From: a virus
Length of the DNA stretch: 28,743 nucleotides
Reading direction: 5' to 3' (one strand)
Virus record (IMG/VR): IMGVR_UViG_3300045118_000092
Coordinates: 1 to 28,743 of that record
Shown here: one piece after another, positions 8,221-14,833 of the stretch
How the letters are laid out: each line of letters opens with the position of its first letter
Position numbering within the stretch: position 1 is the first letter of the stretch
Made by a program: the position numbers and the translations under genes
The notes under the pieces: model-generated
Seen by the model: only the letters and a program-made list of their open reading frames with translations
Told to the model about the DNA's origin: nothing
Database searches by the model: none

Positions 8221-8678
8221 TGCACCGCCTCTTCAGTGTAAAATTCCTGCACCGCTTCCTTCCCGGTCAGAACCGTGTCGGTCACCCCGTTTTTGTTAAA
8301 CGGGTTGACACCTGAATCGATCACAACGACCGGAAGCTCGCCGGTTGATGTCGGCTTTATAATCATCCTGACATGGCTGAAGTAGCCGAGCGCGACATCG
8401 AGCGTCCCGATTCCGGTGGTGGAGGCAAGCGGTATGGGGATCCGGGCGTCAAAACCGGTCCCCTTCAGGATGTCTAAGGTCGAATAGTCATCTTTTGTCT
8501 GCAGCTGGCCCACCTCGAAATATGGCGCCTTGCTTAACAGCGTGCCGTCAGCGTCATAGGTGTACTTGATGCCGGTCGTGCAGGCAGAAAGCAGCGTGAG
8601 CAGAAGCGCAAGTATTGTCAATGTCAAAAGCATAACCGCCAGATCACTTTGTGTCAGCGTTTTAAAAAAATCTCTCAT
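8217..8678 (-). CDS. Predicted phage lipoprotein
   Basis: 153 residues from the ATG at 8678 (GGGGGAC just upstream; overlaps the preceding stop as ATGA). A hydrophobic stretch (about 13-30) ends in the lipobox LSAC with Cys33, predicting export and lipid attachment in the envelope. The mature part is beta-rich, without coiled coil or the proline-rich make-up of typical outer spanins. Being next to the endolysin, it could serve as an outer-membrane lysis partner or in superinfection exclusion; neither can be decided from sequence. Confidence 0.65.
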   Translation of the reverse strand: MRDFFKTLTQSDLAVMLLTLTILALLLTLLSACTTGIKYTYDADGTLLSKAPYFEVGQLQTKDDYSTLDILKGTGFDARIPIPLASTTGIGTLDVALGYFSHVRMIIKPTSTGELPVVVIDSGVNPFNKNGVTDTVLTGKEAVQEFYTEEAVQ

Positions 8679-8890
8679 GTTTTGTCCCCCTTTTTCTCTG
8701 CCGGATACCACAGCAGCACCACGCCAAATGGCTCGCTGCAGTCCCCGTTTAAGATGACCTGAATGTCATTGCCGTACTTCGTCAACCCCTTCACGTATCC
8801 GGCCGGCTCGATCTTCCCCCAATAGTCAACCTCTTTGCGCACGAAACGGTAAAAGCGGATCGTCTGCCAGAGGATTTTAAGGAATTTCAT
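8675..8890 (-). CDS. Small hypothetical protein of the lysis region
   Basis: 71 residues, basic aromatic N-terminus (MKFLKILWQTIRFYRFVRKE) without a clear membrane segment, then a short beta-rich part with NGDCSEPFGVVLLWYP. ATGA overlaps on both sides with the endolysin and lipoprotein genes show it is translated as part of the cassette. Function unknown. Confidence 0.6.
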   Translation of the reverse strand: MKFLKILWQTIRFYRFVRKEVDYWGKIEPAGYVKGLTKYGNDIQVILNGDCSEPFGVVLLWYPAEKKGDKT

Positions 8891-9276
8891 AGCAACTCGA
8901 AGTGCGCATAATCAAGGAATGTCTCGTTTTTTGTATTCAGGTCGTTATTCCAGTCGGCCCCCCACCGTATTCTGATTCCCAGGCCGTGAGCGCAACCGAG
9001 CACAAAGTAACCGAATTGCTCAAATTCCTTGATGTTCTTCCAGTCTATAGGAGATGGCACAACATCAACCGCCATGGCCGGTTCCGAATTGTGCCTGCTC
9101 AATGGATACTGCAGCTTTGACATTCCCGCATCAAATGCAGCGTTTTGCGCTTCCTTTCCCCGGTAGCCGCATATAACCGCACAATCGTAGCGCTTGATTA
9201 CGCAATTAAAAAGCGTGATCAGCGGCTGATCGCAGGTAAGCAGGCGCAAAAGGCTTCTTTCACTGAACGCTGGCAT
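8887..9276 (-). CDS. Endolysin: M15-family L-Ala-D-Glu/VanY-type peptidase
   Basis: Peptidoglycan-cleaving enzyme for host lysis. 129 residues, the size of T5-type endolysins. Zinc ligands are visible as His62 (SRHNSEPAMAVD), Asp71 and His125 in DYAHFEL, with Asp122 at the catalytic acid/base position. The N-terminus MPAFSERSLLRLL is typical for the family, which supports the ATG at 9276; a TTG 11 codons upstream would overlap the preceding gene. Only 1 nt separates it from the upstream stop (TGATATG), implying coupled translation. No signal peptide, so it needs the holin for access to the wall. Confidence 0.88.
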   Translation of the reverse strand: MPAFSERSLLRLLTCDQPLITLFNCVIKRYDCAVICGYRGKEAQNAAFDAGMSKLQYPLSRHNSEPAMAVDVVPSPIDWKNIKEFEQFGYFVLGCAHGLGIRIRWGADWNNDLNTKNETFLDYAHFELL

Positions 9277-9277
9277 A

Positions 9278-9787
9278 TCACACCAAAAAATGCTCGATTG
9301 TGTCGTCAAATCCTGGAATGATGGTGTCGTTCTGCGGCTCGATCAGCATTTTTTTACCGTCCTGGTTGATATACCAATTCATCCCATGACCGCGCCTGCG
9401 CACGACGCACATCCCCAGGCAAACACCTTCAGTCCAATCACGGGCAGCCGCCCACAGTGACAGCGCGTATGAATTGCAAACGTACCATTCAGGCGTCGGC
9501 TTCCGCTCGTTGATCCTGTTCCACGCCAGAAATCTGCGTATCTCCGCGTCGGTGGTAAGGCGATACTTCGGATTCCCCATCGTCAGCCTGACGCCGTATG
9601 TCTTGCCGTCAAACGGGTCAACGAACGTCTTCGGCAGCATGTCGATGAGCTGCTGCCCGGTAATCTCCCGGTACACGGTGGCCGGCGGCAGGGTAGAAAC
9701 CTGCTGCTTGTGCAGCTGCCGCCGCTCACATTCTGCCTTTATGGCAGTCGAAGTCGCGTATTTGAGAAAACCGTCAACCCATGCCAT
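9278..9787 (-). CDS. Putative papain-like cysteine protease of the MOA-C (agglutinin C-terminal) type
   Basis: 169 residues. The C-terminal half carries WYVCNSYALSLWAA (Cys104), GHGMNWYI (His134) and KMLIEPQND (Glu150), in the order and spacing of the Cys-His-acid site of the agglutinin C-terminal domain found in Marasmius oreades agglutinin and in many phage proteins annotated as MOA-related. I see these residues directly; the family call is from memory of the pattern. N-terminal 60 residues are of unknown fold. It sits between a small helical gene and the endolysin, so a role in lysis or in handling peptide cross-links is an inference. Confidence 0.55.
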   Translation of the reverse strand: MAWVDGFLKYATSTAIKAECERRQLHKQQVSTLPPATVYREITGQQLIDMLPKTFVDPFDGKTYGVRLTMGNPKYRLTTDAEIRRFLAWNRINERKPTPEWYVCNSYALSLWAAARDWTEGVCLGMCVVRRRGHGMNWYINQDGKKMLIEPQNDTIIPGFDDTIEHFLV

Positions 9788-9788
9788 G

Positions 9789-10019
9789 TTACGGAGCCGG
9801 TGTCATGTCCTGCTGCGGTATGTTGAAATTCTGCCGGATAGAATTAATCAGCGGCAGAATCAGCTCGTTGTCGAGCGTGTTGTCGGTACGGTTTACGAAC
9901 GATTCGACCGCGTCGAGCACGGCATCAACAAACTTCTTTTGTGTGGCTTCGTCCATGCATGCCTTGATAAGCACCTTCATGAGCGCCTGTACCATGTAAA
10001 TGACAATAGTTTCCTTCAT
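9789..10019 (-). CDS. Small helical phage protein, unknown function
   Basis: 76 residues, amphipathic helices: MVQALMKVLIKACMDEATQK, then VDAVLDAVESFVNR and an ILPLINSIRQNFNI tail. Similar small proteins with an L-P-L near the end occur near holin/endolysin genes, but none has a function I can name. ATGA overlap with the upstream membrane gene. Confidence 0.6.
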   Translation of the reverse strand: MKETIVIYMVQALMKVLIKACMDEATQKKFVDAVLDAVESFVNRTDNTLDNELILPLINSIRQNFNIPQQDMTPAP

Positions 10020-10255
10020 GGTTTCCCCTTTTTGAGTAGGTCGAGTATTTCCCGCAATTTCTCGTTGTTATCTTCTGATACGAGTATATGGTATTCCTTG
10101 CGGTCGATAAGCAGATTGAGTGTCTTTTGGTTCTGCTGCAGCGCCTGCTTGTTATAGCTGACGAGAAAGATGACGTAGAGCGCGCCCGCGGTCAGATACA
10201 CAATAATCGCAGCCACCGCTATCAGGTCTTTTATGTTTCCATTAAGGAGCGACAT
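10016..10255 (-). CDS. Single-pass membrane protein of the lysis cassette
   Basis: 79 residues. One transmembrane segment (about 10-33, IAVAAIIVYLTAGALYVIFL) followed by a charged coiled coil (KLREILDLLKKGKP). This topology would suit a second holin subunit or an inner-membrane spanin. It overlaps the XhlA-like gene by 14 nt and has only a weak ribosome-binding site, so translation is probably coupled. Start at 10255 is the first ATG in frame. Confidence 0.6.
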   Translation of the reverse strand: MSLLNGNIKDLIAVAAIIVYLTAGALYVIFLVSYNKQALQQNQKTLNLLIDRKEYHILVSEDNNEKLREILDLLKKGKP

Positions 10256-10535
10256 TTTTTCCGGTCTCGATAATAGTTATGAGAATGCCGCAGAGCGTCA
10301 TCAGAAAGCTGAATATTATACAGACGAACCACGACGGACGGCTGTGTAACAGCTTCAGAACGTCGTCTACCTTTTTTTTCACTTCGTCTATGTCTTCCTT
10401 GATATGCTTTCCGTTTGCTTCTATACTCGTCAGGCGTTCGAGTGTGTGTGCATGTTCTAGGCAAGTGCCTGACCGCTCTCTCTCCGCTGCCATGCTTAGC
10501 GCTCCCGCGTATTCTGCCATTATCTGCATTTCCAT
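10242..10535 (-). CDS. XhlA-like holin-associated membrane protein
   Basis: 97 residues with a long soluble coiled coil (LERLTSIEANGKHIKEDIDE..KKKVDDVLKLL, about 32-65) followed by a C-terminal transmembrane segment (about 70-90, WFVCIIFSFLMTLCGILITI). This layout and size match the XhlA family, which works with a holin to release endolysin. Start is ATG 10535 with GGGGTG 8 nt upstream; ATGs at 10529 and 10520 are possible. It overlaps the upstream regulator by 16 nt. Confidence 0.65.
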   Translation of the reverse strand: MEMQIMAEYAGALSMAAERERSGTCLEHAHTLERLTSIEANGKHIKEDIDEVKKKVDDVLKLLHSRPSWFVCIIFSFLMTLCGILITIIETGKNVAP

Positions 10536-10879
10536 GACCTGAGCACCCCGATTTCCCTCAAGTCTTGCTCTAGCCGTCTCATTGTCTTAACCCTCTCTGC
10601 TTTTACCATGAAATGATTGCGCCTGATCCTGGCGGCTATCTCCCTATCCCCCAGGCGGTGCCGAAAAAAAAGCTCAAGAATAAATCTTGAGCGTTCCGGT
10701 TGCTTGTAAACGTAGTATCCTATGGTTGCACAGACATCGAGCTTTACCGTCTCATGGGTTAGACTCCGGTCGACAAAAACCTGTCTGACCGAAAGAGACG
10801 GCGGCAGGCAGGTTCCATCGTCAAAGTAAAAGTCGAGCGCTTCTTTAATGCCAGAGAATGTCACCGTTATCGTTTTCAA
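10520..10879 (-). CDS. Sigma-70 region 4-like / late-gene regulator candidate
   Basis: 119 residues. The C-terminal half (ILELFFRHRLGDREIAARIRRNHFMVKAERVKTMRRL) has the look of a region 4/ArpU-RinA type helix-turn-helix, as found in phage regulators that switch on late genes. N-terminal half is beta-rich and unassigned. TTG start at 10879 with GGGGAG 9 nt before it. As the first gene of the late block after a 128-bp gap, an activator of lysis and head genes is a reasonable inference. Confidence 0.55.
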   Translation of the reverse strand: MKTITVTFSGIKEALDFYFDDGTCLPPSLSVRQVFVDRSLTHETVKLDVCATIGYYVYKQPERSRFILELFFRHRLGDREIAARIRRNHFMVKAERVKTMRRLEQDLREIGVLRSWKCR

Positions 10880-11007
10880 GGCGCACCACTCCCCTACCTA
10901 TAGGCGTATAGAGGCAAAAACTTTAGTGAGAAAATTACATATATACGCTGGAAGCCTTTATTATCAGTGCCTTTGGAAATAAAAAAAAAAAGTACGATTT
11001 AAGTTTT
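10880..11007 (-). promoter_or_regulatory. Intergenic region, possible late promoter; no strong sigma-70 match
   Basis: 128 bp between two regulator genes. AT-rich, with a 12-A run at 10980-10991 (T12 on the coding strand) just after the upstream stop, and TATA-like elements (GCGTATATATG and CTATACGCCTATAG on the minus strand). I cannot pair these with a convincing -35, so a phage-activated promoter is only a guess. Confidence 0.3.
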
Positions 11008-11415
11008 TTAGTCCTGTTTAATGGCCCTGACGATCTGTGACACCCTGGATTCGGTGATCCCCAGCATAAAAGCCACGTCCCGCTGCGACATATGCTCCTG
11101 CTCCACCTTGAGCCATATCCAGAAGTACATGACCCCGTTTATGCCGTATCCCTGAAAGTGGCTGATGAGCTGGCGGGCCGCCTTGCCGTTCCTATCAAGG
11201 TTGTCGTATTTTCGCTTTGCTTCGGCCAGTCTCCCCAGCTCGGCGCCAGCCTTCACGGCAAAAGCCTTGTCAACGTAGTCAGTCGAAAGCGTCGGCGTCT
11301 TGTCGGCAACGCTAATACCATGCATGAATTTTGAAAGCCGCTCGCATGATGCCGTCAGCTTATTGCAGGCGTCACGCTTATCGCATTTTTCGCAGGTGTT
11401 TTCATGCTGTTGCAA
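11008..11415 (-). CDS. Putative regulator: Cys cluster plus C-terminal HTH
   Basis: 135 residues. N-terminal CEKCDKRDAC...C cluster could bind zinc or an Fe-S centre. The C-terminus (EHMSQRDVAFMLGITESRVSQIVRAI) is a clear sigma-like helix-turn-helix. Start is TTG 11415 with AAAGGA 6 nt upstream; a TTG six codons earlier has no ribosome-binding site. With the next gene it forms a pair of small regulators ahead of the lysis genes, so control of late transcription is likely but unproven. Confidence 0.6.
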   Translation of the reverse strand: MQQHENTCEKCDKRDACNKLTASCERLSKFMHGISVADKTPTLSTDYVDKAFAVKAGAELGRLAEAKRKYDNLDRNGKAARQLISHFQGYGINGVMYFWIWLKVEQEHMSQRDVAFMLGITESRVSQIVRAIKQD

Positions 11416-11433
11416 TGAGTGTCCTTTTTGCAA

Positions 11434-12198
11434 TCAATTTGTGTAACCCAAGTCGCTAAAAGGATGAATAGAGCCAATCAATTTTCGAGCTTCTTCAATG
11501 ATTTGTTCTTGTGATTTCTTCCCATAATACGATTTCAAAAAATAATCCAACTTGTGGTCTTGAAACATGCCGTTTCTATAGGTCACTGATTCCATTTCTA
11601 AAACTATCGACTTCCTATAGAGGTCATAATTTCTAACCTTCATTTTGTTCTGTGCTAGAAAATTAGTTTTTATAAATGCTGGTAGGTCGTTTCTAACTTG
11701 TTTGACTGACATGATTTCATTAAGCAGATTAATTTTTCTAATTCTCCTTTCCTTAAAAGATTCTTTTTTTAAGTACCTTTTATGCCTTGATAAATATCCC
11801 CAATCATAATTTTTATCAGGATATCCATCGTTAAATTGCAAGATAATCCCACCTGCTTTTAGCAATAAGTATTTTGCCATATCGTTTTTAGGGTTATGGC
11901 CAGGTCCATTAATTTCCCAACAATAAATCACTTCACCTACCGTTGACTCTGCAATTAAATCTATCTCTCCGCTAAAAAACATATCTTTAATTTTACAAAT
12001 CTTACTTCCATTGAAATACCTATGCAATTCATCAATGTGTTTCCACGTTTCCCATTCTTTCCATATCCATTCTATCCTTTTTGAATCTCCTAAAATGCTT
12101 CCGATTTTTACATTTTTAAATATTTTAAAAAAAGGATTGTAAAACACAGAATAAAAATCATACCATGCCTGCTCAATGTCGGTTGATAATCTTTTCAT
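11434..12198 (-). CDS. AT-rich accessory gene, possible Vsr/DUF559-type PD-(D/E)XK nuclease
   Basis: 254 residues, visibly more AT-rich and richer in Lys/Asn/Ile than its neighbours, a sign of recent acquisition. The segment SGEIDLIAES (Asp80) followed by YCWEINGPGHNPKND (Glu95, Asn97, His101) resembles the EIDG-x-x-H core of Vsr-like nucleases, where the usual E-x-K is altered. The rest is basic and helical with no known motif. Good ribosome-binding site (GGGAGGAG) at ATG 12198. It may be a defence, counter-defence or homing-type gene; function is not established. Confidence 0.5.
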   Translation of the reverse strand: MKRLSTDIEQAWYDFYSVFYNPFFKIFKNVKIGSILGDSKRIEWIWKEWETWKHIDELHRYFNGSKICKIKDMFFSGEIDLIAESTVGEVIYCWEINGPGHNPKNDMAKYLLLKAGGIILQFNDGYPDKNYDWGYLSRHKRYLKKESFKERRIRKINLLNEIMSVKQVRNDLPAFIKTNFLAQNKMKVRNYDLYRKSIVLEMESVTYRNGMFQDHKLDYFLKSYYGKKSQEQIIEEARKLIGSIHPFSDLGYTN

Positions 12199-12213
12199 TA
12201 TTTGTCTCCTCCC

Positions 12214-12426
12214 TTATTGCTTCCCCTCCGGCCGCATAAAATCCTGCAGCTGCGCCGTGGTTTCATGGTATGCCGTCCTTACTTCCTGCTGCAGCTTTTC
12301 AATGTTGAGCTGCTGCCAGTACAGCGCGCCGGCAAAAAACAGGTTGCTTAACGTCAGCCCCGTTATCAGGCAGGCATACACAACGATAGAACGCGGCACC
12401 ATCCTCATCTGCTTAGTTTCATTCAT
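12214..12426 (-). CDS. Small single-pass membrane protein with coiled coil
   Basis: 70 residues: basic N-terminus, a transmembrane segment (about 13-36, SIVVYACLITGLTLSNLFFA) and a coiled coil (LNIEKLQQEVRTAYHETTAQ). ATGA overlap with the VRR-NUC gene and GGAGG upstream show it is translated. Function unknown. Confidence 0.6.
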   Translation of the reverse strand: MNETKQMRMVPRSIVVYACLITGLTLSNLFFAGALYWQQLNIEKLQQEVRTAYHETTAQLQDFMRPEGKQ

Positions 12427-12731
12427 GGCTGCGCCTCCTTCCTTTCAAACACGGTGGCAACATCATCAGTCGAGCGAGCCAGGATATACAGGCCGCCTTC
12501 CCGCACAATGGCGTCACGAAACTGCTCCTGGTGCTCAGACAGCTTTCCTTTGGCCGTCTTCACTTCAATGCCAACAAAGCGGCCACGGCATATCCCCACT
12601 ATGTCAGGGACCCCAGGGGTGCTCCCCAGCCCCTGCCATACCTTCCAGTGAAATATTCCTTTGAGCTTCAGGTATTGCCTGATTCCCCTGGTGATTTCAC
12701 TCTCTGTCGGCTGTTTCTGCTTCAACTTCAT
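12423..12731 (-). CDS. VRR-NUC domain nuclease
   Basis: 102 residues covering a complete minimal VRR-NUC domain (PD-(D/E)XK superfamily): SEITRGIRQYLKLKG at the start, STPGVPDIVG with Asp43, GIEVKTAKGKLSEHQ with Glu56 and Lys58, then Gln68/70. Stand-alone phage enzymes of this family are thought to cut branched DNA such as Holliday junctions and so resolve replication or recombination intermediates before packaging. ATG at 12731 lies 1 nt after the upstream stop with AGGAAG before it. Confidence 0.85.
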   Translation of the reverse strand: MKLKQKQPTESEITRGIRQYLKLKGIFHWKVWQGLGSTPGVPDIVGICRGRFVGIEVKTAKGKLSEHQEQFRDAIVREGGLYILARSTDDVATVFERKEAQP

Positions 12732-12732
12732 G

Positions 12733-12915
12733 TCAGTTCAGCTTCCTGCTCGTGTCCAGTTTGAAGTCAATCACCTTGCACTTTTCCCGGTTGTCATCAG
12801 GGATCAGGTTATACAGCCTGCAGAAGTCGGCGATTACCATGGCCGCGACATCCGCCGTATCTTCCGGCTCCATGGTGCTGATCCGAATGGTGATCTCGTG
12901 GTCGCGTGTTTTCAC
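12733..12915 (-). CDS. Small hypothetical protein
   Basis: 60 residues from a GTG at 12915 (AAAGGGAAAG ribosome-binding site, GTGA overlap with the preceding stop). An ATG 9 codons earlier would overlap the upstream gene by 31 nt and is less likely. Alternating strand/helix pattern (HEITIRIST, then ADVAAMVIADFCRLYNLI). No recognised family. Confidence 0.5.
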   Translation of the reverse strand: MKTRDHEITIRISTMEPEDTADVAAMVIADFCRLYNLIPDDNREKCKVIDFKLDTSRKLN

Positions 12916-13328
12916 TTCTTTCCCTTTGCCGCGCATTTGCATGGCGCTGCTGCCTTCTTCCGGTATGCCCGGATCGTCTTAATTGCCTCTGCCTCCGGGA
13001 CCGCCGCCAATTCCCCCAATAGGATGCTCATGACCTCTTTCACCTGGGCGATGGACAGCGATTCCTTTTTCCCTTCCTTCAGGGTGACTTTTTTTGCCAG
13101 ATCGTTTAAGTTCATGTCTGTCTCCTTTTTTTTGATGGTTGTTTTGTACCCCAGGGCAGCGGCCTGCTTTCGCAATGCCCCTGCCAGCTCCCTCATGCGA
13201 TTGACGTTTCCAAGGTCGCAGGAGATCTCGTTTGCTATGGCGTTCAGTATCGCGGCGAATCGGTGCTTGAGCATCATCACGATTGACGTTTTCTTTTTGA
13301 GCTTGATTACCTGTGCCGTTTCTTTCAT
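12912..13328 (-). CDS. Two small phage proteins in one frame, with a strong internal start
   Basis: 138 residues from the ATG at 13328 (GGGAAG at about 6 nt). The first ~71 residues are basic and helical (KLKKKTSIVMMLKHRFAAIL; RMRELAGALRKQAAALGY). At ATG 13115 a near-perfect ribosome-binding site (AAAGGAG, 6 nt spacing) precedes MNLNDLAKKVTLKEGKKESL, whose look is that of a common stand-alone small phage protein; that product would be 67 residues and ends with a Cys/Lys-rich tail. No stop separates the halves, so either a fused protein, or fused plus short form, is made. Functions unknown. Confidence 0.55.
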   Translation of the reverse strand: MKETAQVIKLKKKTSIVMMLKHRFAAILNAIANEISCDLGNVNRMRELAGALRKQAAALGYKTTIKKKETDMNLNDLAKKVTLKEGKKESLSIAQVKEVMSILLGELAAVPEAEAIKTIRAYRKKAAAPCKCAAKGKK

Positions 13329-13347
13329 GCTCATCTTCCCTGCTGGT

Positions 13348-13518
13348 TTACTCGTTTACCTTCGGCGCCATCGCGTCCATGCATGCCTTCAGATTGTTCG
13401 CGCATATCCCGATCATGATCTCAGCCGGTGTAACGCCGTCCTTCTTCAATTCGGCCTCGCACATTTTCAGGGTGTTCAAAAGCAGGTATGCAATTTTCAA
13501 TGCTGCTTGCGGATTCAT
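13348..13518 (-). CDS. Small helical hypothetical protein
   Basis: 56 residues (MNPQAALKIAYLLLNTLKMC...), mostly helix with three Cys. ATG 13518 has AAGGGGG about 7 nt upstream, stronger than a TTG at 13539. Same orientation and tight spacing as its neighbours. Function unknown. Confidence 0.5.
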   Translation of the reverse strand: MNPQAALKIAYLLLNTLKMCEAELKKDGVTPAEIMIGICANNLKACMDAMAPKVNE

Positions 13519-13535
13519 TACATCACCCCCTTCCG

Positions 13536-13643
13536 TCAATTGATGATGCCCATTAACCGAAGCGCGTCTTCTGTGAGCTTAATCAGCCCGTACCAAAACA
13601 CGGCGCATACAAACGAAAATGCAAGAATGCACAACAACTTCAT
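13536..13643 (-). CDS. 35-residue membrane mini-protein
   Basis: ATG at 13643 with GGGGGAC 4 nt upstream, stop TGA at 13538-13536. The peptide has a Lys after Met and a hydrophobic stretch (LLCILAFSFVCAVFWYGLI) spanning most of its length, then a short polar end. It fills what would otherwise be a gap between two tightly packed genes. A single-pass membrane peptide or secreted peptide is likely; function unknown. Confidence 0.5.
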   Translation of the reverse strand: MKLLCILAFSFVCAVFWYGLIKLTEDALRLMGIIN

Positions 13644-13656
13644 AGCGTCCCCCGTT

Positions 13657-14139
13657 TCAAAAAGGCGTCCCTTTCCTTTTGCATAATGCCGCAATGCCAG
13701 GCACCGCCATGGCAAATTCAGTCTCTATGGTGAAATACTTTTCCGCCTCGTCAAGCAATGACACGCCGTTGTACTCGCCGACATCCTCCTGCACAAATAG
13801 CATGGCGTCTGCCTGCATCATCTCATAGCAGATGTAGTGCATCGTCTGCGGCACCTGCGTTTTGAACATGGCGAAGAAGTTAAACGCGGCGATGAAATCA
13901 TACCGCAGCGCCTTCATGTTGTTCATCGGCAGCGGCATGTTTGGGATCCGCCCGTAACAGTCAGGATGCTGCACCTTGAAGAGCCGGATGTTGTTCGGCG
14001 AATCCACATAGGACATGAATGCCTTCGGGTAGGCGTCCCGGCAGCGCACCATGAAGCTGTAGTCTCCTCCGCCCAGCACCAGGACGGTGCTCATCTGCTC
14101 GGCCGGCACAGCGCTCAAAATTTCATCTGTAATGCTCAT
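13657..14139 (-). CDS. Rossmann/methyltransferase-like protein
   Basis: 160 residues. STVLVLGGGDYSFMVRCRDA (about 17-36) resembles a SAM-binding motif I, and MSYVDSPN and YDFIAAFNFFAMFKTQVP lie where motif II and IV strands would be. The catalytic features are weak, so it may be a degenerate or divergent methyltransferase. ATGA overlap with the upstream zinc-finger gene. Substrate and role unknown. Confidence 0.5.
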   Translation of the reverse strand: MSITDEILSAVPAEQMSTVLVLGGGDYSFMVRCRDAYPKAFMSYVDSPNNIRLFKVQHPDCYGRIPNMPLPMNNMKALRYDFIAAFNFFAMFKTQVPQTMHYICYEMMQADAMLFVQEDVGEYNGVSLLDEAEKYFTIETEFAMAVPGIAALCKRKGTPF

Positions 14140-14675
14140 GCTTTCCCCATCCGGTCAAAAGCCGCATTCAGCTCCCTTCGCATATCGGCGATTACCTCGC
14201 GCCTTACCGTTGCCATAAGGCCGTCCACAAACTGCGTGATGCTGGCCGGCGCATTCTTACCGGCCACGAGCGCCTTCCCGTTTTTAGGCGCCGCTTTTAT
14301 TTTTGGCTTCGTGACCTTGGCCAAAGCCTTGTCGCGTATCGGCTGCTTTCTCTCGCCCAGCCCTTCCGGCAGTTCCTCGATCTTCTTGCCCCTGGCACGC
14401 CATTGGTCATAATGCCGCTGGCACATCCACCGAGCCAACACCGGCGCGCTGCATCCGTCAATTCTGCATGTCAATGCCGCCTTTGTCATGGTCCTCCCTC
14501 CGTTTATTTTGATTCCCTGCTCGCAGTCATGGCACTGCTCATACTTGTTCCAGGTCCTACCATATTGGTACTCATGCGCCATGTACTGCCGTTTGATGCA
14601 CGCCTCCCTGCTCAGGCTGCAGAAGAGCTTTTCGCAGTAGATGATTTCCGGCCCGCTCTTCGCTTCTGGTGCCAT
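14136..14675 (-). CDS. Fused zinc-finger-like phage protein with strong internal start
   Basis: 179 residues. Residues 14-52 hold a Cys-rich unit (YCEKLFCSLSREACIKRQ ... CHDCEQG) of a type often encoded as its own small phage gene. Residues 63-95 hold a second unit, CRIDGC-APVLARWMCQRHYDQW, a C-C-C-H motif seen in HNH-associated or stand-alone phage proteins; the remainder is basic linker and helix. ATG 14489 (Met63) is preceded by GGAGGGAGGACC, so an 117-residue protein is probably also or instead made. Likely nucleic-acid binding; exact function unknown. Confidence 0.55.
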   Translation of the reverse strand: MAPEAKSGPEIIYCEKLFCSLSREACIKRQYMAHEYQYGRTWNKYEQCHDCEQGIKINGGRTMTKAALTCRIDGCSAPVLARWMCQRHYDQWRARGKKIEELPEGLGERKQPIRDKALAKVTKPKIKAAPKNGKALVAGKNAPASITQFVDGLMATVRREVIADMRRELNAAFDRMGKA

Positions 14676-14833
14676 TGCCGTGCCTTTTCGTTATGGTATT
14701 CGCGCTGGTCTAGTGCTGCGGCCACCGAGCACGCATAATCAGGGCAGCCGTACTTGCTCTTGCTATGTCCCAGGTATTGCTTGCCGCAGTATGGGCAGGT
14801 CACTTGTGTGCGCTTCTGTAGGGGCGGTGTCAT
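14612..14833 (-). CDS. Small zinc-ribbon protein
   Basis: 73 residues from ATG 14833, which shares one base with the TAA stop of the ATPase gene (TAATG). CPYCGKQYLGHSKSKYGCPDYAC is a treble C pattern for zinc, followed by a basic, Ser/Ala-rich tail that overlaps the next gene by 64 nt. Probable nucleic-acid binding or accessory replication protein. Confidence 0.55.
   Translation of the reverse strand: MTPPLQKRTQVTCPYCGKQYLGHSKSKYGCPDYACSVAAALDQREYHNEKARQWHQKRRAGRKSSTAKSSSAA

Noticed and set aside
12661-13686. A 341-codon open frame on the plus strand
   Set aside because: It lies opposite five tightly coupled minus-strand genes that have ribosome-binding sites and ATGA/GTGA overlaps; its product is compositionally odd and has no recognisable motif.
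7903-14675. Stop-codon reassignment as the cause of fused frames
   Set aside because: TAA, TAG and TGA all end genes at normal places with ATGA/TAATG couplings, so the code appears standard.
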